NCBI GenBank assembly: GCA_028023455.1
Contig: JAQFVV010012489.1
Span: forward strand, 4,078,575 to 4,142,574
DNA from: Epiperipatus broadwayi
Taxonomy: Eukaryota; Onychophora; Udeonychophora; Euonychophora; Peripatidae
DNA: 64,000 bases
Direction: 5' to 3'
Shown: one piece after another, positions 10,106-22,357 of the stretch
Layout: each line of letters opens with the position of its first letter
Numbering within the stretch: the first letter of the stretch is position 1
Made by a program: the position numbers and the translations under genes
The notes under the pieces: model-generated
The model's database searches: none
Seen by the model: the letters and a program-made list of their open reading frames with translations, nothing else
What the model was told of the DNA's origin: nothing

Positions 10106-11288
10106 GGATAAAGATATACTTTATTTGCAAAAAAGTTTAAGACTTTTTAACTTTCTTTTTTTATAAATTTAGAAACATTTTACCACAGAAGATAATTATA
10201 GAATATAATAGGCAAACCTTTCCCCCTAAAGTAACTTTATGGAATATCTCTTTGTGGAGGCACAATTTTCTATCATTCAAGGTCTTTAAAGAGTGCACAG
10301 AATTTTTTTTAAAGTTTTGTTTTAAATAAATGATTCAAATATCAACATGACTCTTTAGATAATATATCAGTAATTTTACCAGTCAAAAATTATTTATTTC
10401 AAATTATGTAATTCCAATGTATTGTTCCTTAAAAAATAAGGTAAAATTAGGAAGTCTAAATTTAATTTAATTATTCACATTATAACAAAACCCACAGTAG
10501 ATATAAAATGTGTAATATTTGTTCGATCTATTTCAATACTTTAATATAGTATTATATTGAAATTAAGATTAACTTCAACTAATAACTGAAATAAATTTAA
10601 TATTTGATTATAACTGTCTATATTTAAATTGAAAGTCGTTTTAAATTAAATGATTAATAAAAGTAAAGATAGAATTGATCTTGTTGAATCCTGAAACATT
10701 ATGTACATATAATTTATTATACTTAAAATTATTAATCTTAATATTTAATATATGTTTTATATATAGGTTTTTTAAATTTTTATATATGTTTATTAATCGA
10801 TATCTTTATATTATTGCATAATAATTGTCTATATTTAAATAGCTTTTTTAATTTTAACTGTTATTATTTTATATAAATTTTATATATTTGTATATTACTT
10901 TTTTATTAAATTTTTAACTACAGATGTATTTTTTTTACATGGAGTTTATTGTAAATTGGTATATAAATAAATAAATAAATAAATAATTAACAACAATCAT
11001 TATCAGCATTATATTATTTATTGAGCAGAAAATTATATATGACATTCAAAAACACAAAAAGGGGGTTGAGCACAATGATTGCATTCAGTTAATCAAATTA
11101 AGATTTCCTTAACTGGGAATCAATCCAGGAATATTTTAATCTAAAATTCACCATTCTATTAATGTAATACACTTTATAGAGTAACATCTTTTATGACATC
11201 AAACAAGAACTTCCTAATATTATTCTTTTAAAAAAATGATAATCATTTTTTTCCATTGCAGATATTAATTTGAACAATTTGTAAAATA
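10106..11288. other. AT-rich intergenic DNA with a short (AAAT)n tract
   Basis: Simple A/T-rich sequence with an (AATA)n tract at about 10965-10986 and the SINE relic at 11095-11175. No coding signal. Confidence 0.5.
11095..11175 (-). repeat. degenerate tRNA-derived SINE head
   Basis: The minus strand shows a strong box B, CTGGATTGATTCCCAG, with a loose box A-like segment about 50 bases upstream. No body is recognised. Confidence 0.4.
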
Positions 11289-11520
11289 TAATAGCCAAAA
11301 AGGTTTTTAATCAATTATTAACATGATCGTAATCATTATCAATCCAGTGCAGGATGGTTTCTCTATGTTCAATCCATCTTTTCTGATCTCCAGCCTCTCT
11401 TCTCCACATCACCCCTGCACACTTTCTTATTTCATCCATCCAACTCATAAATGGTATCTTTCTGGATCTTTTATAATCTTTTGGAATCCAATATAAGATT
11501 CCAATCATTCATCTATTATC
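11289..11520 (-). pseudogene. LINE ORF2 C-terminal fragment
   Basis: The minus-strand frame reads RWMIGILYWIPKDYKRSRK, then PFMSWMDEIRKCAG and QKRWIEHRETILHW. This matches the familiar C-terminal tail of RTE/CR1-like LINE polyproteins (a GRPxxRWxDDIRKxAG core followed by a WxxLEEA-like end). About 66 residues remain, without the RT domain, as expected of a 5'-truncated insertion. A homologous but more decayed tail lies at 46535-46700. It is too short to assign to a clade. Confidence 0.65.
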
Positions 11521-13330
11521 ATCATATTATTGTTTTTATTTTTTTATATATTAAAAAAATATTGATCGTTTTTTTACAATTATATTTGGGTTTTAAAAAA
11601 TATTATATAACTTTTTGTTTTCTATTTAATTTTTAAGTGAATTTCGATAGAGTACAATATTTTCAGGTGAAATATTTTAATCGTCATTATTAATCAAGGA
11701 ACTCTGAAACTTTAATAATAGATTACAGGAAAGTCTATGCTCATAAGGTTCGTGTATTAAGTTTCATGATAAATAATATTGTTGCCTATGTAAATTGTTA
11801 AATATTTCATATTTTGTAATTATATGAGTAAGTTTAAATATAATATAAGAAATACAATGTGAATTTACTGCTAGAACAAATTGGTTAAAGAATGTCACAT
11901 GATGACAAACTATCAATAATGATCAAGTATTAGCACATGGTGTTGCACTTCATCACTTAGTTACCTAACTAGTCTTCTAAAAAAGATCTTAACATGCATA
12001 GTAAATCATGTAATATCATGACATTAAACAATAAAGCATGTAAAATTTAATCTAAACTTTGATTTTATGTCATTATATATGTATTGTTAATAGATTTATT
12101 TACATAATAAATACATATAAAAATGTAAAAAGACTAATAGCATTCAAATGTTCTATAAGAAAATATAGTCATAAATATATAATTCTGTAAAGCAAAAGTA
12201 ATATTAACTAAAAATTAAAAAAAAAAATTCTGATCACAACTAGGTCTAACTAATCTAGCAAACACATCATCGATGGAAAACTAGTATTAAATAGTATATG
12301 TAATGAGAGTTATTAAATAATTAACTTACTATTAAACAACTAAGTTAATTTTTATAATATCCAGAGATACTATTGGATATTTATTTTTAAAAATTTACAG
12401 TAGTGGTAATATTAATAGATTTGCATAAAAGCAAAACAATAAAAAACTTCAGTAATCCATTCTACATCTTACTACTTAAGTTATTACTGAACATCTAATA
12501 ATAATATCAATCAAATTCTCAGTCTAGTTTTAGATTATTTTTAATCATTAAGGACTATGAAGATTATCAAGTTCATGTGATTTTACTTCATCATGTTACA
12601 ATGAAATATCACAAAAGTGCAACAGTAACCAAACAAATGATTTAAACTTTCCATTTCCCTTTAACCTCGTATAGTAAAATGGGCTTTTTATAAACATATT
12701 TTGTGAGTAATATGCACCTGGGTCTTGTTTTATGTGAATTTTTTTAATGCAATTTTGAAGTTATGCAATTCATGTTTCTTCTTAATATATATCTTTTTAT
12801 GCGGGTTTTCTTTTATTTGATAAAGAAGTTCCTATTTCATTATATTTATTAGATATGAAAAAATTTAAATGATTAATAACTTATTTTGACTTGAAATACT
12901 CTTTTTTTTTTTGCAAAAATATAATGTTATATTAGCAGCTAACATGAATATGGCCTGAAGCTATTTAGAATCTTATCTTTTACATAAATAACCTACTTAT
13001 ACTTATGAATAAATAATAATGATAGAATATTGCAATAAATATTCAAAAATTTTAAACTTTTAAAACATATTTTGTTAGATATAACAGAAATATTCTTTTA
13101 GATTTTTAAAAATAATTACAAATAAAGAAGATTTTGTAAACTGAAAATAATCTTTCTAATGATAATGTATAAACTTTTTGTTTTGATTGTGATCTTACTT
13201 TTTAAAATATAGAAACAAAATGTGCACACATAAAATTTATTTCAGTAGTAAACAAAAATATTTACCAAATGAAGACAAATTTATTATTTTCTGATAAGTA
13301 AAAATCATTTACTCATACATTTTACATTGA
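11521..13330. other. AT-rich intergenic DNA, nothing recognised
   Basis: There are only short chance frames and A/T runs. No repeat pairing or RNA fold was noticed. Confidence 0.5.
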
Positions 13331-13358
13331 TGTGTGAGACAAAGAAAAATGTCAGAAA

Positions 13359-13595
13359 ATGCTGAAATCTGAGAGAGTTTGTTGCAATGAACAACCTCTT
13401 AAATTCCAACAAAAGCTAAATAGTTGTGTGTTTGGATACAGTGAGATTTATAAACAATTAGTAATATCATCATCTCAAAGTTTAATCACTGATTACATTG
13501 TCAACAGAAAACCATTAACAGAGCACAAGACTAGTAGTGGTGCTAGTTGTATTTCCTCTTGTGATGAATCCGATATCTTACCAGTTCACAAATGA
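13359..13595 (+). CDS. candidate C-terminal coding exon, unknown protein
   Basis: I do not recognise this protein. A 78-codon frame ends in TGA at 13593-13595. It is richer in Ser, Cys, Gln and Asp than the Asn/Lys/Ile-rich chance frames around it, with a Ser-rich end (TSSGASCISSCDESD). Upstream, GTGTGAG at about 13332-13338 could act as a weak splice acceptor; the frame is closed by a TGA just before it, so an ATG start at 13359 is the alternative. A polyadenylation signal follows 69 bases after the stop. In DNA this AT-rich, frames of this length also arise by chance, so this is only a candidate. Confidence 0.3.
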   Translation: MLKSERVCCNEQPLKFQQKLNSCVFGYSEIYKQLVISSSQSLITDYIVNRKPLTEHKTSSGASCISSCDESDILPVHK

Positions 13596-13663
13596 AATGC
13601 ATATTGTCAAATAGAGATAATGATTAAAATATGTATAAAAATGTAAAATTAAATACTGTAGTT

Positions 13664-13669
13664 AATAAA
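13664..13669 (+). terminator. candidate polyadenylation signal AATAAA
   Basis: AATAAA lies 69 bases after the stop at 13595 and is followed about 20 bases later by the GT-rich TGTTTGTCTTGT, the usual arrangement of a eukaryotic 3' end. AATAAA alone is common in such AT-rich DNA; the downstream GT-rich element is the better argument. Confidence 0.35.
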
Positions 13670-13815
13670 AAAAGTAAAAAATGTTTGTCTTGTATCAATT
13701 TTTTTCAAATACTTGAAATTTTTTATTAGTCATACTTTATTTCCTTATTTTTTTATGTGAATTTTAAAGTAATTTTTCCTTGTTGCTTTGCTTTCTTGCA
13801 ATTTCTAAAAATTAC

Positions 13816-14057
13816 AGAATGTATCCCCCATTTTTCAAGGTAAGTTATGTCTATTTTGTGCAATTTTATTAATGCAGGTTTTTTGCGGAACCTATCTACC
13901 ACAAAAATCCAGACCCAGCTGTATTTAAAAAGAGTAATAACTGCTTCTTTGAAACCTGTGTTGTTAAACACAGTAGTAGAGGCATGGGCTTGAGATATAA
14001 TAGTTATTGTATCAAATCTCAATGTGTAATTTCTGATGTTTGAGCATGATATGGCAT
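13816..14057 (-). CDS. candidate exon, receptor ligand-binding (ANF-receptor-like) domain
   Basis: On the minus strand a T-run plus CAG splice acceptor (exon from 14057) opens a frame of about 80 codons, and CT|GTAATT at 13816/13815 may be the donor. The frame starts AISCSN and continues through FDTITIISQA, KEAVITLFKYSWVWIFVVD and LIKLHKIDITYLEKWGI. The order of a short Cys/Ser segment, a hydrophobic strand, an LFKYxW-type helix end with a VxxVxD strand, then a helix ending in LEKxGI, resembles the periplasmic-binding-like extracellular domain of receptor guanylyl cyclases and class C receptors. That family binds peptides or small ligands at the cell surface. The match is by eye and no neighbouring exon was found, so it may be a lone exon of a large-intron gene or a pseudogene. 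Confidence 0.35.
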
Positions 14058-14074
14058 CTGAAAAAAAAATCATT

Positions 14075-15724
14075 TTATTATTTATTATATTTACTACTCA
14101 AGCATCAAAATCATAGCTTGATGAATTATTTTACTAAATAGTAAAAGAATCAGTGCTTTAGTTACTTGGAATATTTTATTTTTCTCAACTGCTAACTATC
14201 AATGGTTTTTAACAGCTGAAACAAACAATTTACTGCTTCTATTAATTGTAAATGCACTTCTGGAAAAAGACATTTTTTTCAAATATTTTGTTAACTGTTT
14301 AACCTTTATTGCAAGAATCTATAAAATGGTGGATCAAAATTTTAAAAATCATACATTGATTTATAACTGAGAAAAGTATTAAAATCATATTAGTTTGTAA
14401 AACTGATTTTTAGAACAATTGTTTATGCAATTACTTTTTTTGTTTTTACTGATCTATCTATTAGATCATTGTTAGCCATGAGTATGTTACCTGATATTTT
14501 AATTTATCATGGAATATTTTTGATTTCCTTTTTCATCTTTAGGTCATTCAGTTAACATTATGTTTCCATTCAGTTAACACTTTTCTTTATTGCTCATCTT
14601 ATTTTTAATGAAGTGTTTTGTCTAATTGTACTTTACATATTTTACTTATTGTCAGTATATTTTCCCCTTATGTTTTTTACTTAAGGCACCCTGCACAATT
14701 TATCATAATAGTAGAGGGATATATTTTAACGCTAAATGTTTCTGAATTAAAACTCAATCTTCACAAGACTTCTTGACTAATTAAACATTTAATTATTTAC
14801 ATATGTATGTTAATGTTTTTGAATTTCTTTTTGTTTCATATTCAACATATTTATTTCAATTGTTTAGCTTTACTTCTAATTGTCACTCCTAACATTAAGT
14901 AATTACATATAGGCAATTTGTGATTACCATACAGTTCCTTCAACTTCATTATATTTTATTCAACTATCAGCCACAGGATAATTTACATATTTAAAGATTA
15001 ATTCAATTTATTTAGTTTATTCTCAGTTTCTATATTTATTTTTTCATTATCACTTTTTATTTTTTTAATTCTGTTTTCCTTCCATTAATTTTCATTTCAA
15101 ATTTTCGTAATAACGTTGATCATTTCTTTTTAGACTTCCTCATTATCTTTACCAGCTAATCTTGTATACTGTATGCTGGATCTGACTTTTAATTAATGTT
15201 TACACTTTGCTTCTCATATGACGAATACAGTTCACATCCCCGCATAAAATTTAACAAAAGAATTATAAAAGATATTATCCGAATAAAAAATTAGGAATAA
15301 GTGGCCAAATCTTGTTTAATATTCAACAAAATAATTTAATGATATTACATATAAATTTTAAAATAAAAGAAAAACATTAGTTAAATTAAAATTGCTTCTT
15401 AGAAATAAAAAAGGGAGGGGGACGACTGGAATAAATTAATTGACACATTATTAATCTTTTTTTTTTTTGTTATTTTAGTTAACTACAATTTGTAATATTA
15501 ACTTTAATATAAGTCACCTTAATGAGTTACATTATGTAAGTTACTAAACATAATTAACAACAGTTTTCAACACATCGAAATTTAATTTGGTATTAGCTAT
15601 TAATTACACTATTTTGAAAAGTTTACAAATACACTTTTCAATTAAAATAAACTTTATATGTGTGTATTTTAAAAATGAGTGCACTTATAATCATCGAATC
15701 TACATAATTCTTTGAATATTCATT
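14075..15724. other. AT-rich intergenic DNA, nothing recognised
   Basis: No coding signal and no clear repeat. There are T-rich tracts on the plus strand between 14500 and 15150. Confidence 0.45.
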
Positions 15725-15915
15725 TTTAAAACAGGCAAAATTCTCCATACAGTAGTGCCACTTAGTGTCAACCAGAGTAATCAATGGATGCCAGAAGGTT
15801 TGTGCATAAAATCCCTATCTAGTGCCTACTCATCCAATATCCCCAGACTAGTTTCTGGCTTGTAGCCTTCATCAGTGAGGAGCTTTAAATCTGAGAGCAC
15901 CAAATGTAATGTGTT
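15725..15915 (-). mobile_element. family 2 hammerhead retroelement, copy a
   Basis: On the minus strand this non-coding unit of about 190 bp starts with GTGCTCTCAGAT, runs through the ribozyme motif and ends near TTTTGCCTG. A close relative at 60120-60345 is similar along nearly the whole length, and two decayed relatives lie at 61375-61765. The small size, lack of coding capacity and built-in hammerhead fit animal retrozyme-like elements, which move through a partner's enzymes. Confidence 0.65.
15832..15890 (-). ncRNA. type I hammerhead motif, family 2, copy a (best preserved)
   Basis: Minus-strand order: outer helix I ATTT, loop, inner helix I CCTCA, core CTGATGA, helix II GGCT/AGCC with loop ACA, core GAA, minimal helix III in the self-complementary ACTAGT, cleavage base C (a GTC site), then TGGGG pairing with CCTCA and GGAT pairing with ATTT through G-T pairs. 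All invariant bases are present. The 10.1/11.1 position is A and A, not the canonical G-C, so activity is uncertain. Confidence 0.65.
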
Positions 15916-17888
15916 AGCATAAAAAATAGTGATCATGTGATAATATTAATTTTTATTAATATTAGTTTTATAATTTATTATCAAAGCTTATATAACGTCA
16001 ATAAAAATATAATTATAATTTTTAAAAATTTCAAAATATTTTGTTGAGTTCTGTTTCTACTAATAACATTATGTATCAAAATAAACTTGTGTGGACATGT
16101 GCACATAGTACTTACAAAGTCTATTTCCCAGTGTTGTTTAGCCAGCTACTTGATGAGCAAAAAAATTAAGAACTGAAAAGTTCAAACCCATTATGTGGTG
16201 CTTGAACTTCAATCTGCCTCTTAATAACTAAAGATTTGATTATTTTTATCTGAAGCTATCAAAAAATTAAATAATGTATATATATTTTTCTTTGTCACTT
16301 TGAAAATAACACATGGATTGACAAACATAACCATAATATTATTAATTCACTGGAATGCACTGTTTATATGATTGTAATAATATTTTCAATGGATAAAGAG
16401 ATTATATTCATCATAGTTTAAATGATACAAGAATTGTGAAAATTGTTTTAAATGATACATCCATTACAATTACTCATATAGAAAAGTGGACAAAAGATAA
16501 TCTAGCTTGATGAATTTGTATATTATTCTAAAACAAAACATTATTTAATTTAAACCTAATTCAAAATAATAAATTAAATAATAATTACAATAATGTAATG
16601 CCTTAGTGTTCATGAAATCATATGACATTCAATCAAGTGCAAAGTGGAGATTCAGTCAGGTGTTTAGCTTTTATATTCATTATGCACCTACTTTATATCT
16701 CCATAGATGTCACCTATTCAATGTTTTATAAAATTCTACTCTAAGTAATAAATCAAATTGAAAACACTAAACTCATAAAACATTCAAAGATTATTTCCTA
16801 GGTAAAATAGCTTTTAAAAATTAATCCACTTTATGGCAAAGATTTTTTCAATAGCTACTCATAGAAAAACAATTAAAGGCTTGCTAATTGCCTAATGACG
16901 AGGCTGTCTTGATCTTTGTTTTCTTATCCAGCTAAGAATTGCTAAATATCGATATTGAATAATTATTTGGGTTAACTATATCAATTATATTTACCTGACA
17001 AAAATCTCAGACGATTTTTTTAAATCAGCTTTATTTGGACCAGATTCAAACTTAGGTCCCCTGACTCAGTAACAGATGCAGTATCATTGTATCATGGGGT
17101 TATTATTTTTATTTAATATTCTATATTAGCACTAACAGATATATAGATTAAAACAGAACAAGTTTAGAGCAAAAAAAATATTTAAATAACATTATATTTT
17201 TCTTTTCATTTAGGTTTAGTGTTTCTAAATTAAAAATCAAGCTAAACGACATATTACTGATTCGATTTATAAGTTGATTTTCAAAAAAGGAAAAATTCAT
17301 TACTTGTTCAGATTTTTCCTAGTCTACTTTTTTTTCATGCTGACTTCAGAAAAATAAATTTTATTCCTAATAATGCAACATGTTTGACAACATTGACAAA
17401 CCTAAGAATATATTAAAAAAGAATGTATAAAATTACATTCTTGACAAACAAAATGTCATATATATGAGATGTAGAAAGTAGAATAAATGAATAATTTACT
17501 GTATCAATAAGTAAAATTTATTCATCTTGCTGCTTAAGATTGTTGAAAATTTTGATCAATCACATTAACTGTTATTAGGTATAGACATTGATGGAATCGT
17601 GGTAAATTTCAATGCAATAATATATATATTACTTTTTTTAGAATATTGCTACTGAAGTTTTACCTAAGTAAAAATATCTAATATTTATTTTACTATAAAC
17701 TTACGTTTTCCTTTTTAATGATAAGCAGGTGCAATGATTTTATGTAATTACTTTCAAATATATGACTACATGAGTTCAAAACTTGTTTAACTTTAGGACT
17801 GTTGATTAATAATTAGTTTTCCAGCAATATCAAAGATAAATATATCTATAGTTAGTTTTCATGAAAATAATACAATATTTTCTTATTT
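15916..17888. other. AT-rich intergenic DNA with one SINE relic
   Basis: No protein-like frame. A degenerate tRNA-like head lies at 17035-17110; otherwise A/T-rich simple sequence. Confidence 0.5.
17035..17110 (-). repeat. degenerate tRNA-derived SINE head
   Basis: The minus strand carries box B-like AGTTTGAATCTGG and an upstream box A-like ACCCCATGATACAATG. The A segment resembles that of the relic at 2298-2375. Confidence 0.35.
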
Positions 17889-18427
<539 letters not shown>

Positions 18428-18807
18428 AATAAACATAGTGTTTCCATTGAACACCTCTAAAAAAGTTCTGTGAATTTTATCTACACTGAAAAATTATTGG
18501 TGATTTATTTTTATTAATGATTAATTCTATAATACAATGATGAGTTTAAATAATATGAATGATTTTTAAATGTTAATCAACAGAGCTATGTTTAATGTAG
18601 ACTATTATTCAGCAAAATAACTAAACAAATAAATATACTATCATAATTATATCTGCAAGGTAATGTAAACCAACTGGTAAAAATATCTGATAGTTTGGCA
18701 GAGAAATTTATATGATTGCATTAAATTATAATATTATCCTAAAAGATCTTATATTGAACATTGATTTAATATTTTTGGTGCCTGAATATCATATAATTAG
18801 TATGCTA

Positions 18808-19133
<326 letters not shown>

Positions 19134-20141
19134 AGAAGCAACCATTGTGATTCTAATCCCACATTTAAAGATTCTTATATACAAACAATTTAAAATTCAT
19201 AAAATCCAATAGTAGACCAGCTTTGATGTTATTTAAGAAAAGTAAAAATAATAATATTATTTGTGTGCAATACAATACATTTTTGTTGATGAAGGGCATT
19301 GATGAAATCTAGTTTGAAGATTTATTGATGATGCTGTCATGTTTTATACATTTACTTACTCACATAAATAGAGTAAATTATTGTTTATCACTTATATGTT
19401 GAATTAGTCATGTAGTATCCTTATTAACAACTCTTCATTTCAAGCAACATTTATAGCCAAAATTTTAAATTATTAAAAAGAATGATATACTGTACCGGAT
19501 GCACCTCTACTCTATTCTATCTTTTGGCATACATATCACACATGAAATAATTGTACCACCTTAGGGTGAGATCTTAATAATAATTTTGATAGAAATATGA
19601 ATTCTATATGTTAATTGATATGAATACATTATTAATCAGGCAATATATTGAGCCATGATTGATTATTCCATTACTATGCCCACGGACGTCAAAAGGTTAA
19701 TCACTGTATAACTTTGAAAGACCATGAATAATTCACATTGTTATGCACCACTCTCAGACAAGGAAAATCACCAATTGGAAGGATATACAACCACCCAACC
19801 CATTACATAACATATACCAACTTTCTAAGGCCCGATAAAGTTGTATCCCATTATGCTATGCTCAGTCCTCTTTTATCTCTGGTTATATATAAAAAAAATT
19901 CCAAGCTGCTCTCTGAAATATATTTACTTTATTATAATTTTAGGAAATGAAAGAAAACAAATATAACACTCAACAATAAAATAAGTTACAAAACATTTAT
20001 TACACATATCAATGAACATTTCTTAAACCCCATTATCCCATCACCTATTGCACAAATAAAAGAAAATAAGATATTTTTTAATCTGTTTTTTCTTAATTCA
20101 TAAAAAAAGTTTGGATGAAGTGGTCTGAATTCTATACCCAT
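19134..20141. other. intergenic DNA, one slightly GC-richer patch
   Basis: 19735-19880 is less AT-rich and has a 70-codon plus-strand frame (RQGKSPIGRIYNH). I do not recognise it, and nothing else supports a gene. Confidence 0.35.
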
Positions 20142-20143
20142 AA

Positions 20144-20177
<34 letters not shown>
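20142..20177 (+). repeat. (CA)n(TA)n dinucleotide repeat, LTR element target
   Basis: A CA tract followed by a TA tract lies at the left boundary of the LTR retrotransposon. A TA tract is also found at its right boundary, so the element apparently inserted within it. Confidence 0.8.
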
Positions 20178-21608
20178 TATAACGTTTTTCGTATTACTAG
20201 GCCTTTATACGCCTCAAATTTATATTTGAGCGTGAGTTGATCAAGCTGTATCAAAAGAAAAAAGAAAGTTGTATTTCTATTCTCAACACAGCTATTTTTC
20301 CTGATCAACTTCGGCCTAGAACTATTACCGAGTACAATCGTGAGCAGAACCAGTTTTTAATTTCTACTTGAGGGCACCAGAGTCGTTAGACCCACTGGGA
20401 CTGCATCAAACATATTGTAACTCGTAAACTAAACAGAAAAAAAGTGCTTTTAAACTAATCGGTATTGCGTCTTACCGTAACGAGAATTAATTTTTTAAGA
20501 TTATTATTCCTGGGCTTATTCAAACATATTGGCAAAGGTAAATTACATTTTTAAATCTTATTAAACTACTAATAGATTTAATAATAAAAAATAATAACTA
20601 CTATTAATAACGCACAATGAAAAGGTTGATAAAAGTATAATCTCCTTTATTCTAACAAACTAAAATATTTATAAGTTAAATTACGAATTAACTAAACTGG
20701 AAAGTACACACATGCTAATCCAGATAATGAATCGATTAACAAAAACAGTTAGATTAAATAATGAACGCAATTTAATAATGTTCCAAGATCTTGTATAAAA
20801 TTCTTTATAAGAAAGTCCCTTGAATGTGAAAGTAAAGTCTATATCAGGATGGTAGTCTAAGCTTAGATAAATAATTGTTTGCAAACTTTTAAGTCACTAT
20901 CAGGAAAATTTATTCTTAACTTACCGGTAAGTTCATGTAGGTTTATGGGATCCCAGATCATGAGAATTTCCATTGGTCTCTCCTGCCGGCGTCTTCCATT
21001 ATTGTTCCGTTCTATAGCTGGAGAAAAGGCACGGTTGTAGTGACCCTTTTATTGCAAAAAGCGGTCTTCACAAGTCCCGTTTCCATGCTTGCATGACAGC
21101 TTGGTACAGCAAGGGGCATACCTGTGTAGAAGTATATTTCTTGCCACAGGTTATGCTCGTGGAAACCTCCAACTTTCAGAGACGTAACTAGAAGTTAAAG
21201 AGAAGACCCAGATTGAAGTTGTCATCTCCTTTTTATATCGCGCTCCATTTTTGGAACTTCTGCGCACTCTTTTGTCTTTTTATCAGCGTATAAGATAATA
21301 ATCTTATACACTCTCTCTTAAATTTAAGTTACAAAGTTCTCTTTTTTTTTTAGCATTATTCTTCCATCTTTAATTAGCTAAAATATTTTTCTTTTAGCTT
21401 ATACTTTTGGAATTCTTTTAATTTATCTGGATTAGTAATCTGTATGTCATTTATTCTTTCCAATTAGATAAAAAAAAATAAGAATGACAATTTTAACCTT
21501 CATTGCACGTTTTAACAAAAATTATACTAATCAAAAAAAATCTAAATTTACTTTTTTAGCTTTTACCAAATGCCAATATATTTGTAACGTATATAAATAA
21601 ACGTTACA
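20178..21608 (-). repeat. 3' LTR of the LTR retrotransposon
   Basis: It is nearly identical to 22358-23789. Its right edge (21583-21608) is a 26-base imperfect palindrome, TGTAACGT...ACGTTACA, which forms the first bases of the LTR on the minus strand. The 67-codon frame inside occurs in both LTRs and looks like chance. Confidence 0.85.
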
Positions 21609-22357
21609 ATACCACCAGTGCCAGGAGATGAGAATAAAATAGGGGTTTACACTAATTTTATTCTTAAGTTTTTTAAATTCATATTCGTATTTTTTTTTTC
21701 TGTAGTAGCGTGCTGATATATTGTGTAGACTCATTCACAAGCGACGTTCGGCTTTAACGCCCACTTTTAGGTCTAACACGGCGGGAATGGAAAATATTTC
21801 AACATTCATCTGTGTCCTATCCGCTTTAGTGTAATATTAACGATAAGAAGCCCAAGTTATAAGCACAAACGAGCGTTGCTCATCGTTCTGAGTCTTACAG
21901 GCTCATGGCAACTTGGTCCAACTTGATCCGCCTTCCCCTTTATTGGGATCTCTGCTAGAAATAGTCTGACGAGCATTTAAAGACGGTCTTATGTTCATAT
22001 ACTGCGGATAAGGACTCGGGGCTATGTTATTCCCCTCTTCAGTAACCACCTACCCGGTCAAATACTTGTGACTTACGTCTACATCAGCCACGATCGTGTT
22101 TTTAGACATATATAAAAAAATATACATATATATTTTTTCTTTCTGGAAGTCATATTAAAAAAATATCTTCTTTCATATTTTAATAATCAGGGTTTAATTA
22201 GTTAGTTTTTTTTTTTTATAATTTTTTTCTTTTTTCAAAAAAATCATAATTTATTTTCCGGCTGTGAGTTTCTTTGAGTCATCATTGTAATGTTCTTTAT
22301 CATTACAACTCATCTCAGGTTGTAGTTGTTAAATCGAAGCCCGAGTTGGGTCGCCAT
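21609..22357 (-). other. internal region of the LTR element with a broken reading frame
   Basis: The middle (about 22090 down to 21740) is clearly less AT-rich than the LTRs. One minus-strand frame stays readable for about 115 codons with only three internal stops: ADVDVSHKYLTG, then EEGNNIAPSPYPQY, RDPNKGEGGSSWTKLP and AVLDLKVGVKAERR. I cannot identify it; it may be a leftover of gag or pol. No polypurine tract is obvious next to the 3' LTR. Confidence 0.45.
22339..22356 (-). other. primer-binding site of the LTR element
   Basis: One base after the 5' LTR end, the minus strand reads TGGCGACCCAACTC. The first eight bases, TGGCGACC, complement the 3' end of some arginine tRNAs, including CCA. 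Position and start with TGG are typical of a retrotransposon PBS. Confidence 0.6.
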
